This document shows, one piece after another, positions 1-5,813 of a DNA stretch of 29,217 nt (position 1 is the stretch's first letter; each line of letters begins with the position of its first letter). Location: assembly GCA_964402905.1 (NCBI GenBank), contig CAYODU010000007.1, positions 1 to 29,217 of the forward strand, in the 5' to 3' direction. This DNA is from JABIDZ01 sp964402905 (GTDB lineage: Archaea; Iainarchaeota; Iainarchaeia; Iainarchaeales; JAAZKV01). Below the pieces are notes generated by a model. That model saw nothing but the letters and a program-made list of their open reading frames with translations, had not been told where the DNA came from and searched no databases. The translations under genes were made by a program, and so were the position numbers.

Positions 1-122
1 CACAAACCTATTTCGGCGTACCAGCATTAGTTGCAATTACACAAACACTTGTAATAGCGGCGATAATTGATTACTTTTTATCTCCAAAAAATTATTCGGA
101 CAATGCCATACAAAACAAATAA
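1..122 (+). CDS. C-terminal end of an unknown membrane protein (partial)
   Basis: The third forward frame is open from base 3 to a TAA at 120-122 and encodes 39 residues. They begin QTYFGVPALVAI, continue as a hydrophobic stretch (about residues 5-25, ending AAIIDYF) and finish with a short polar tail. This looks like the last transmembrane helix and tail of a membrane protein that starts before the window. The other two forward frames have stops. Too little is visible to name a family. Confidence 0.5.
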   Translation, partial: QTYFGVPALVAITQTLVIAAIIDYFLSPKNYSDNAIQNK

Positions 123-185
123 AAGAAGATTTTTATACATAACCAAATGTTTTTATTTAACAAAGCAATAACTTTATTGATTTAC

Positions 186-857
186 ATGCTTCTTGATAAC
201 CACGTACAGATTTTACTGGAAAAATATGAGAAAAATGATTCTATTGTTAGCTTTGGCACAGGCCCACTAAACAAAGATTTTTTGAAGAGGCTAGCAGTTT
301 ACATTGAAAATAATTCATTGAACATTAGTGTTGTTCCAACTTCGCATGTTCTAAGCGAGCTTTGTTCGGAACTCAAAATAAAAACTGCTTCCTTAAATGA
401 CGTAGAAGTTGATCTAGCATTTGATTTTGCGGATATGGTTGATGAGGATTTTAACTATATTTCAAACGAAACAACTTCTCTTGTAAGAGACAAAATGATT
501 GCACAAGAAGCAAGCGAACTAGTAATAATTTGTGATGAAAAAAACTTTGTTAAAAAACTCAAAGGAAATATTACTCTAGAAGTAAGTCCATTTGCTGTAA
601 ACAAAACTATTTTACACGCAATGAATTTAGGAGAAGTTACCCACAGAAAAGTTAATGGAGAAGCTTTTTTGAGTGAAACAGGAAATCATTTCCTTGATGT
701 AAAAATAGATGATATTTATGATGTAGAAGAACTAGACTTTCAAGCAAAGAGAATTCCGGGTGTGCTAGAAACAAGCTTATTTATTGGTTATTGTGATCGA
801 GTACTTTTACATGGAAGCACCATTACTGTTAAGAGCCGAATGACTAATAGGGATTAA
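186..857 (+). CDS. Ribose-5-phosphate isomerase A (RpiA)-like protein with altered active site
   Basis: The protein follows the RpiA family from end to end: an FGTG phosphate-loop motif near the start, VVPTS, the stretch ASLNDVEVDLAFDFADMVD in place of the usual DGADE region, EVSPFA, SETGN (usual TDNGN), and IPGVLE near the C-terminus. RpiA interconverts ribose-5-phosphate and ribulose-5-phosphate in the cytoplasm. The catalytic segment KGGGAALTREK is replaced by SNETTSLVRDK: the lysine and glycine run are lost and the catalytic Glu becomes Asp. The two DxxD aspartates remain. Activity is therefore doubtful, and it may be a diverged paralogue. I chose the ATG at 186 over an upstream in-frame ATG at 147 because the TATA-like box at about 129-139 would start transcription after 147. 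The methyltransferase gene follows after two bases. Confidence 0.75.
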   Translation: MLLDNHVQILLEKYEKNDSIVSFGTGPLNKDFLKRLAVYIENNSLNISVVPTSHVLSELCSELKIKTASLNDVEVDLAFDFADMVDEDFNYISNETTSLVRDKMIAQEASELVIICDEKNFVKKLKGNITLEVSPFAVNKTILHAMNLGEVTHRKVNGEAFLSETGNHFLDVKIDDIYDVEELDFQAKRIPGVLETSLFIGYCDRVLLHGSTITVKSRMTNRD

Positions 858-859
858 TA

Positions 860-1597
860 ATGATACCAAAAAAAATCCCATTCTGGAGAAAAAAAAGATT
901 AGCAAAATTTATGGAGAGTCTTCCTCCACTTGGTCCAGAAGAAAGATACAGACTGTCAGAAATTGCTGAGAGAAATTCTATTAGAAAATACGGAAATGAA
1001 ACCCAAAATCGATTTCATGCAGCAATAGAATTAAAATCTTCTAGACTAGGAGACAGATTAGGGAGTTGGGGAATTTCATTTAATGCAAGCCTACACAAAG
1101 TAAATTCTTTTACTGGAATAAATTTAGAAAAAGAAATAAAGAGATTATTTCCAAATGGTGGAAATGTAATGGAAATTGGGTGTGGTTCTGGAAGAACAGT
1201 AAGCGAACTAAGAAGAGTACTAAACAAGAAATTTAGTTTAACGGCCACCGGACTCACAGCGGTTGAAGCATGGACAAAACACAGAAACTACAAAAAAATA
1301 GATTGGAGGGTTATGAGCACAGAAAAGCCTTTGAAAAATATCAAACCAAATTCAGTTGATTTTATTTATTCAAATTTTGGGCCATTTAACCAACCAACAC
1401 CAGTAGAATCAATAGCTTTTGCAAGAAAAGTACTTAGACCCGGAGGCAGATTATTATTTACTACTGAAAGCAAACTAAGTGAAACACCAAAAGGATTCAA
1501 ATTTATTTCAAGTAATTCAACAAGACTTACTGTTAAACACAAGGAATATGGAAATATAGAAACAATTGTTTTTTCGTATTATCTTGAAAAGCTTTGA
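860..1597 (+). CDS. Class I SAM-dependent methyltransferase
   Basis: This 245-aa protein has the Rossmann methyltransferase signature: motif I NVMEIGCGSGRT (about residues 99-110), a motif II/III region ending in DWRV, motif IV SVDFIYSNFGPFN, and the post-IV segment KVLRPGGRLLFTTE. The first 90 residues are basic and may bind substrate or nucleic acid. The substrate cannot be read from the sequence. The ATG lies two bases after the TAA of the RpiA-like gene (TAATAATG), so the two are probably co-transcribed and translationally coupled. The family assignment is safe; the specific role is unknown. Confidence 0.85.
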   Translation: MIPKKIPFWRKKRLAKFMESLPPLGPEERYRLSEIAERNSIRKYGNETQNRFHAAIELKSSRLGDRLGSWGISFNASLHKVNSFTGINLEKEIKRLFPNGGNVMEIGCGSGRTVSELRRVLNKKFSLTATGLTAVEAWTKHRNYKKIDWRVMSTEKPLKNIKPNSVDFIYSNFGPFNQPTPVESIAFARKVLRPGGRLLFTTESKLSETPKGFKFISSNSTRLTVKHKEYGNIETIVFSYYLEKL

Positions 1598-1647
1598 AAA
1601 AGCAAGTATTAAAACCTTTTTACCAGCAAATTTTATTATTGTTTCCT

Positions 1648-1665
1648 GGGCTACCAAAGGTGCCC
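1648..1665 (+). repeat. 18-bp hairpin repeat upstream of tRNA-Met, copy 1
   Basis: GGGCTACCAAAGGTGCCC folds as GGGC/GCCC plus ACC/GGT around an AAA loop with one bulged T. An identical 18-mer lies at 5518-5535 upstream of tRNA-Glu. Here it stands 26 bases before a copy of the tRNA-Met 5' end. An AT-rich TATA-like segment at about 1608-1616 would place a transcript start shortly before it, so it is probably in the tRNA leader. Function unknown. Confidence 0.6.
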
Positions 1666-1817
1666 CTTTACTGAATTTTTGAAAAAAATTCGTCGCTGTG
1701 GATTAGTAGCTGAGCCTTTTAAAAAAAGGCTCGCGAAAATAATGGGTCGAACCCATAAGCTTTATCGAGCGCAAAGCGCGAAGATAATGCCCAGATGTGA
1801 ACTGGCTGAACAGTTCT
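1666..1817 (+). other. Structured leader of tRNA-Met with a duplicated tRNA 5' end
   Basis: Bases 1692-1711 (GTCGCTGTGGATTAGTAGCT) exactly match the first 20 bases of the tRNA-Met gene at 1818-1837, giving a 126-base period. Between them are consecutive hairpins: GAGCCTTT/AAAGGCTC (1712-1732), ATGGGT/ACCCAT with loop CGA (1742-1756, resembling a T-arm), GCGC/GCGC around AAA (about 1770-1780), and AACTG/CAGTT (1800-1815). No protein-coding frame stands out. It could be a tRNA fragment, the scar of an element integrated in the 5' half of the gene, or a processed leader RNA. Confidence 0.55.
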
Positions 1818-1890
1818 GTCGCTGTGGATTAGTAGCTATATCGCCTGACTCATAATCAGGAGATCGGCGGTGCAAATCCGCCCAGCGACA
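1818..1890 (+). tRNA. tRNA-Met (CAT), probably elongator
   Basis: A full cloverleaf is present: acceptor GTCGCTG/CAGCGAC, a short D-arm, anticodon stem CCTGA/TCAGG with loop CTCATAA, variable loop AGATC, T-arm GGCGG TGCAAAT CCGCC, discriminator A, no encoded CCA, no intron. The G1-C72 pair argues against an archaeal initiator (usually A1-U72), and the GACTCATAATC anticodon region is typical of elongator Met; tRNA-Ile with a modified CAT anticodon is the alternative. The tRNA ends immediately before the stop codon of the convergent gene at 1891. Confidence 0.9.
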
Positions 1891-2436
1891 TCATATTTGT
1901 TCTTCTATTAGAACACCATACTTTTCTTGGATTATTATTTGTAATTCATTTAAATGATTTTTACCTACTTCTTCTGCAATAGATGTTGCAAAGTACTTTG
2001 CTATCATTTGGTTTCCATTCCCTTCAAGTATTTCTCCAATACATTCTCCGCAAGGGTGTACTCCGTTTAGAATATCTGCCAAGCAATCACACGAAGCGCC
2101 TTCTCCATGCTTAGGACTTTTTTCTATACAATAAGTACATGCTTTTTGTAAGCAACAACGATAAGTAGTGCCCTCCACAATTCCTTCGCCCCAAACACCA
2201 ATAACTCCACTTCGCATTTCTTCTTGAATATTGCTTTTCAAATAAATAAATGCACTTGTTTTTTCGTTAATATCCATTGAATTCATTTCACTCATAAAAA
2301 GCACATTCGGATTATCATTTGAGAATAAAATATTTTGGATAAATGGCATTGTTGCTCCAAAAGCAAATGCAATTATTACACTTACAATCAAAACTATCAA
2401 AATATTTTTTTTAAACACAAATAAATCTTTCTTCAT
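1891..2436 (-). CDS. Cys-rich membrane-anchored protein, probable metal binding
   Basis: This 181-aa protein has one N-terminal membrane segment (about residues 11-36, NILIVLIVSVIIAFAFG) followed by an outside domain. The second half is rich in cysteine: CC, CTYC, CDC and PCGEC within about 50 residues, with a histidine in PKHGEG and another in VHPCG. Such clustering suggests metal binding or redox chemistry, but I do not recognise a named family. It is the second gene of an operon: the DUF411 stop is only ten bases upstream, and a GGTGAG Shine-Dalgarno precedes the ATG. The neighbour suggests a shared role in copper or related metal handling (inference). Confidence 0.65.
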   Translation of the reverse strand: MKKDLFVFKKNILIVLIVSVIIAFAFGATMPFIQNILFSNDNPNVLFMSEMNSMDINEKTSAFIYLKSNIQEEMRSGVIGVWGEGIVEGTTYRCCLQKACTYCIEKSPKHGEGASCDCLADILNGVHPCGECIGEILEGNGNQMIAKYFATSIAEEVGKNHLNELQIIIQEKYGVLIEEQI

Positions 2437-2446
2437 CTTATCTCAC

Positions 2447-2917
2447 CTATAACACCATAAATACTCCAACTATTTCACCATTTTTTATTGAGTAAATTGT
2501 AAAAGGCTCTTTTTTTATCCCCGGCATTCCAGGCGAACCCGCAGGCATTTCAGGCAAAGCTACCCCATCAATGTCAGGTTGCTCAGCCAAGAGCTTGTTG
2601 ATAGCTTCTATTGGAACATGCCCTTCAACAAAATAATTTCCGATTATTGTTGTATGACAACTCTGCACTTCAATTGGAATACCATATTTTTCTTTTATTA
2701 TTTGCATCTCTTTTGTTTTGTTTATTGTTACACTAAAGTTATTTTGTTCTAAGTAAGAGGCATGTACTACACAACAACCACATTCTGGATCTTTGAAAAG
2801 TAATGCTTCTTTTTTAGGGACTTCACTTTGCGGGACAAAACTAAAAGCAAAGAAAGCTATTAGTATAAATACAAGTAAAGCAATTACGACCAAGTACTTT
2901 GTTTTGATTTGTTTCAT
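2447..2917 (-). CDS. DUF411 family membrane-anchored metal-binding protein
   Basis: After an N-terminal membrane helix (about residues 7-28) the protein carries the DUF411 signatures: DPECGCC, a central YGIPIEVQSCHTTIIGNYFVEGHVP block and the C-terminal MPAGSPGMPG. DUF411 proteins are found in copper-resistance loci and are thought to bind copper outside the cytoplasm (family knowledge). The ATG at 2917 (MKQIKTK) is preferred: it leaves a normal signal-anchor N-terminus, and a TATA-like AAATATATG lies upstream at about 2946-2956. The reading frame continues open to 3016, but that extension overlaps the divergent gene's promoter. The Cys-rich protein gene follows ten bases later. Confidence 0.85.
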   Translation of the reverse strand: MKQIKTKYLVVIALLVFILIAFFAFSFVPQSEVPKKEALLFKDPECGCCVVHASYLEQNNFSVTINKTKEMQIIKEKYGIPIEVQSCHTTIIGNYFVEGHVPIEAINKLLAEQPDIDGVALPEMPAGSPGMPGIKKEPFTIYSIKNGEIVGVFMVL

Positions 2918-2939
2918 TTTAATCCAAGTAATAGTATCT

Positions 2940-3005
2940 GAAACCATACATATATTTTCTTGAAACCATGGATTACAACAAAAAAACAAGGCTTTTTTAA
3001 CTCTA
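2940..3005. promoter_or_regulatory. Divergent promoter region of the metal locus
   Basis: Between the two divergent genes are a reverse-strand TATA-like sequence (about 2946-2956) for the DUF411 operon and a forward TTTTTTAA box (about 2993-3000), whose centre lies about 26 bases before the ATG at 3023. The second spacing fits a leaderless transcript. The shared region would suit autoregulation by the membrane-bound winged-helix protein, but I see no clear palindrome. Confidence 0.4.
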
Positions 3006-3022
3006 CACAAAAACAATTTAGT

Positions 3023-3526
3023 ATGAATGCAAACAAGAAACTGATTATCGGACTTATAATAGTTGTAGCATTTTTATACATTGTATTTACTTTAGATGCA
3101 CTTTACATTGGAGCAACCGATTCCAGTGTTTGTAATGCTGTCGGAACAGATGCGTGTCCACACCAAGAACAAATTGATTTCTTAGTTGGAGCAATTCCTG
3201 TAATAGTTTGTATAGCAGTTATTGTTGGCGCGGTTACTTATTATTTCATGGCGGGAAAAGTACAGACAAAGGAAAATAATCTGAAAAAAAACACTGAAGT
3301 TTTACTAAAATTTTTGAGTAGCGATGAAAAAAAGCTTGTTAATGCTTTGATAGAAAACAATGGAAAAGTTTTGCAAGCCGAAGTGACTCGTTTACCTGGA
3401 ATGAATAAAGTTAAAACGCACCGAGTAACACAAAAACTTATTGAACGCGGAGTAATAGAGAAAAGTAGTTTGGGCAAAACAAACGTTGTTCAATTCACAA
3501 AAGAGATAAAAGAAGGTTTACTCTAA
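3023..3526 (+). CDS. Membrane-bound winged-helix transcription regulator
   Basis: This 167-aa protein has two membrane helices (KLIIGLIIVVAFLYIVF at about 5-22 and LVGAIPVIVCIAVIVGAVTYYF at about 52-75) joined by an outside loop with two cysteines and a histidine (SSVCNAVGTDACPHQEQ). A cytoplasmic winged helix follows (DEKKLVNALIENNGKVLQ through RVTQKLIERGVIEK). This matches the archaeal type of membrane-anchored MarR-like regulators. Divergence from the DUF411 operon suggests it senses metal or redox state outside and controls that operon (inference). The start at 3023 is set by the TATA-like box 26 bases upstream; an in-frame upstream ATG at 2960 would put 21 extra residues before the first helix. 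Confidence 0.7.
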   Translation: MNANKKLIIGLIIVVAFLYIVFTLDALYIGATDSSVCNAVGTDACPHQEQIDFLVGAIPVIVCIAVIVGAVTYYFMAGKVQTKENNLKKNTEVLLKFLSSDEKKLVNALIENNGKVLQAEVTRLPGMNKVKTHRVTQKLIERGVIEKSSLGKTNVVQFTKEIKEGLL

Positions 3527-3582
3527 AAAGATTATTTCACAAAAACACTGTTTTTTAATTATTTGCAAAATACTTTGTTGTT

Positions 3583-4152
3583 ATGAGCACATATGATAAA
3601 ATAAGAACTGCAATAGGAAAAGTAGTTGATAGCGGAGCACACCTAAATGCAGCGAAAGCAACTGAAACAATAGCAAAGAAACTTGGTTTATCAGAATCAA
3701 TGATACAATTCACTCATGTAGAGCTAAGGAATAGTGTTTATGAAAGTGAATTTAGAAAAGTTCCTTTCAATGAAAGAATACTATTTTTACCGCATTGTGC
3801 AAGAAACAGTAAAAAATGCAAAGCGATTAGTAACGGCGAAGGATTTGTCTGCAAAGAGTGCGGAGCATGTGATATTTGCAAAGCAAAAAAAATAGCTGAG
3901 GATTTAGGTTACAAAAAAGTTTTTATTGTTCCGGGTGGAAGCATGGTAAGAAAAATAATGCAAAAATACAAACCCACCGCATCCGTGGGAGTATGTTGTT
4001 TTGATGAAGCAATAATGGCATTTGATATTTTAAAACAAACAAAAATAATTCCACAAGTAGTACTACTACAAAAAGACGGTTGCAAAGACACTATAATTAA
4101 CATGCCTTTGCTTGAAGAAAAATTAAAACTTGTTAACAAAAATCTAATATAA
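3583..4152 (+). CDS. DUF116 family protein
   Basis: The 189-aa sequence shows the DUF116 pattern: LPHCARNSKKC, CKECGACDICKAKKIAEDLGYKKVFIV, the GGS loop, SVGVCC, and the late QVVLLQKDGCKDT motif. The many conserved cysteines (about eight) suggest an iron-sulphur or zinc site. DUF116 is widespread in archaea and anaerobic bacteria; its biochemical function is not established as far as I know. The ATG at 3583 stands about 26 bases after TTTTTTAATTATTT, giving a likely leaderless mRNA. The protein is soluble, with no membrane segment. Confidence 0.85.
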   Translation: MSTYDKIRTAIGKVVDSGAHLNAAKATETIAKKLGLSESMIQFTHVELRNSVYESEFRKVPFNERILFLPHCARNSKKCKAISNGEGFVCKECGACDICKAKKIAEDLGYKKVFIVPGGSMVRKIMQKYKPTASVGVCCFDEAIMAFDILKQTKIIPQVVLLQKDGCKDTIINMPLLEEKLKLVNKNLI

Positions 4153-4211
4153 AAAAATAAGATTAGAAAAAAGAAGCAAAGCATTTTAAATTTTGAAAGC
4201 TTATTTTTACT

Positions 4212-4808
4212 ATGCAAAAACAAATTGGAAGAGTCGAAGCAATAATAAAAGAGATTCAAAGTTTTGATTTTGTTAGATGGCCTCCAGCAAAATATGGGAG
4301 ATTATTTGGCAGGCGAACCATTGGGGAGGTATTACGAGAGAAAACTGCTAATTATATGAATCCCTGCTTAGAACTCACTTCTTCAGCAGTGGTTCTTTTA
4401 GCCGAACAAGGTTTTAAACCAACTTTTGTAATCGAAGAAAAGATTGGCGAACACACAAATAAACCAGTGCTACACTTTGCAATCGAAATCTCAATAGATG
4501 GCAAGATTCACACAATTGACTTCAGCCAAAGGAGAAACGTGTTATTTTATCAAGGCAAATATAATCTAGATAAATCAAGTAAAAGAGAAATTCATCTTGG
4601 ATTAAAACGCATAAAAGCAAGTGGATTCACGCGGGCACAGAGTCCACTAAGTTTCTTTGGAGTGACAAACATAAAAAAAATTGGACGCACATTCAGACAC
4701 TTTAAATATCCCCATTTACGAGCTGTTTTTGAAGCAATGCATCGCGCAGATAGTCAGTTTTTATTTGATAAAGTGCGAAAAAGTAAAAGAAGAATACGCC
4801 GAGGATAA
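4212..4808 (+). CDS. Unknown protein with possible transglutaminase-like Cys-His-Asp triad
   Basis: I do not recognise a family for this 198-aa protein with confidence. The middle contains MNPCLELTSSAVVLLAEQG, then PVLHFAIEISIDGK, then IHTIDFSQRRN. This order (Cys at a helix start, His on one strand, Asp on the next) is the papain-fold arrangement of transglutaminase-like enzymes and arylamine N-acetyltransferases. The C-terminus is very basic (KVRKSKRRIRRG). A TTTTAAAT box about 25 bases before the ATG supports a leaderless start. The gene ends exactly where the convergent HAD gene ends, with no bases between the stops. Confidence 0.6.
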   Translation: MQKQIGRVEAIIKEIQSFDFVRWPPAKYGRLFGRRTIGEVLREKTANYMNPCLELTSSAVVLLAEQGFKPTFVIEEKIGEHTNKPVLHFAIEISIDGKIHTIDFSQRRNVLFYQGKYNLDKSSKREIHLGLKRIKASGFTRAQSPLSFFGVTNIKKIGRTFRHFKYPHLRAVFEAMHRADSQFLFDKVRKSKRRIRRG

Positions 4809-5462
4809 TCACTTTAACTTTGAAAGAAACATTTCAATCTCTTCAAAATCCCTTGCAATAAACAAAGGCAAAAAATTTTCTAATTGTTTTTTTGTAGAAA
4901 TACCAGTTGCTTTTCCTATAAAACTTATTCCGAATCTCTGGCACATTAAAGCATCTTGAACAGAATCACCAATAAAAATTACTTCGTTTTTCCTTACCCT
5001 AGCTTTTCCAATAGCTTTTTCAAGCGGTTCAACATCAGGCTTTTTGTATTCTACATCATCGCTCGTAATGATACAATCTAAATGATGTTTTGTTCCCGTA
5101 TCAAAAACTGAGTCAATAAACATTTTTCTTGAACCAGTTACTATTCCTAAACGATATTTTTTTGAAGAACTTTTAATGAAATTCTTTGCATCACTAAACC
5201 AAATTTCTTTTTCTTTTTCAAGCAAATTAAGAAAAGTTTTTCTTCTATAATTAACAAATTCATGTACATTGAAATGCGCTTTGTTTTTATCTAAAAAGTA
5301 GTATGCAATGTCACGCGAATGCAATTGAGAGAGTTCTCTTAGCTTTTGTTTAGAACAACTAAAACCAAAGTGCTTAATTGTATCACTTACACTAGCTAAA
5401 ATCAGAGGAATAGAATCTATTAGTGTTCCATCCAAATCCATCAAAATTGCTTTTATTGCCAT
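4809..5462 (-). CDS. HAD-superfamily phosphatase (phosphoglycolate-phosphatase-like)
   Basis: The HAD motifs are clear: motif I DLDGT (residues 9-13), motif II IVTGS, motif III lysine in EYKKPD, and motif IV IFIGDSVQD. Between motifs I and II lies a helical cap domain (about residues 20-90), as in the PGP/beta-phosphoglucomutase branch. It should hydrolyse a small phosphate ester in the cytoplasm; the substrate is unknown. The ATG at 5462 (MAIKAILMDLDGT) is chosen because a CTTTATATT box lies about 26 bases upstream; the frame runs open to 5552, but that extension would cross the promoter. Confidence 0.85.
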   Translation of the reverse strand: MAIKAILMDLDGTLIDSIPLILASVSDTIKHFGFSCSKQKLRELSQLHSRDIAYYFLDKNKAHFNVHEFVNYRRKTFLNLLEKEKEIWFSDAKNFIKSSSKKYRLGIVTGSRKMFIDSVFDTGTKHHLDCIITSDDVEYKKPDVEPLEKAIGKARVRKNEVIFIGDSVQDALMCQRFGISFIGKATGISTKKQLENFLPLFIARDFEEIEMFLSKLK

Positions 5463-5479
5463 GGAAGAAGAACAGCATA

Positions 5480-5495
5480 AAGCAATATAAAGATT
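5480..5495. promoter_or_regulatory. TATA-like element between the HAD gene and tRNA-Glu
   Basis: AATATAAAG at about 5484-5492 sits 26 bases from the HAD start on the reverse strand. Read forward, it would start a transcript near 5515, just before the hairpin repeat and tRNA-Glu. One box may serve both directions. Confidence 0.45.
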
Positions 5496-5517
5496 AGCAG
5501 AGACAAAATTTGTTAAA

Positions 5518-5535
5518 GGGCTACCAAAGGTGCCC
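5518..5535 (+). repeat. 18-bp hairpin repeat upstream of tRNA-Glu, copy 2
   Basis: This is identical to 1648-1665 (GGGCTACCAAAGGTGCCC). Here flanking AA and TT extend the stem to AAGGGC/GCCCTT. It ends 23 bases before the mature tRNA-Glu start. Confidence 0.6.
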
Positions 5536-5558
5536 TTGTAATGCACTAGCAAAACAGT

Positions 5559-5701
5559 GCCCCGATAGTGTAGCGGTTAAGCATACTGCCTTCTCACCGC
5601 CCTTTTTCTTTTGCTAAAGAAAAAGTGTAGGTTGCCCAAAAAGAAAAGCAATCTTTTGCGAGAAATAGGCAGTGACCCGGGTTCGAGTCCCGGTCGGGGT
5701 A
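5559..5701 (+). tRNA. tRNA-Glu (CTC) with a 70-base intron
   Basis: Exons are 5559-5596 and 5667-5701; the intron is 5597-5666. The mature tRNA has acceptor GCCCCGA/TCGGGGT (a G-T pair at the end), anticodon stem CTGCC/GGCAG, anticodon CTC, T-arm CCGGG TTCGAGT CCCGG and discriminator A. The intron sits at the canonical 37/38 site and forms a textbook bulge-helix-bulge: 3-base bulges CAC and ATA flank a 4-bp helix TTCT/AGAA, with CGC/GCG inside. The intron also contains a 10-bp stem CTTTTTCTTT/AAAGAAAAAG. The 3' end of this gene is the integration site of the adjacent element. Confidence 0.93.
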
Positions 5702-5703
5702 TT
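5689..5703 (+). other. attL: 15-bp attachment repeat in the tRNA-Glu 3' end
   Basis: CCCGGTCGGGGTATT covers the last 13 bases of tRNA-Glu and two bases beyond, and recurs exactly at 22452-22466. The integrase gene begins about 110 bp inside. Confidence 0.9.
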
Positions 5704-5713
5704 AAACAATTCT

Positions 5714-5728
5714 GTTTAGTTTAAGTTA
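5714..5728 (+). repeat. Left arm site (15-bp inverted repeat partner)
   Basis: GTTTAGTTTAAGTTA is the exact reverse complement of 22423-22437. It begins 10 bp inside attL; its partner ends 14 bp inside attR. This is the expected placement of integrase or accessory-factor arm-binding sites. Confidence 0.7.
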
Positions 5729-5739
5729 TTCGAAAAAGT

Positions 5740-5763
5740 GCGAAAGTTTTAACTAGCTTTCGC
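5740..5763 (+). promoter_or_regulatory. Inverted repeat upstream of the integrase
   Basis: GCGAAAG and CTTTCGC are separated by 10 bases, in the leader or promoter zone of the integrase gene. It could be an operator or an additional recombination site. Confidence 0.4.
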
Positions 5764-5813
5764 CGCATACAATGTGTGCTGTTTCTCGGTGTACCGAAAG
5801 GAGGTTTTCGGAT

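Noticed and set aside
1692..1817. A second complete tRNA upstream of tRNA-Met
   Set aside because: The 5' end matches, but there is no anticodon arm or 3' acceptor strand before 1818, so no cloverleaf can form.
4681..4959. 92-codon forward frame spanning two genes
   Set aside because: It crosses the ends of two convergent genes with better support and has no recognisable content.
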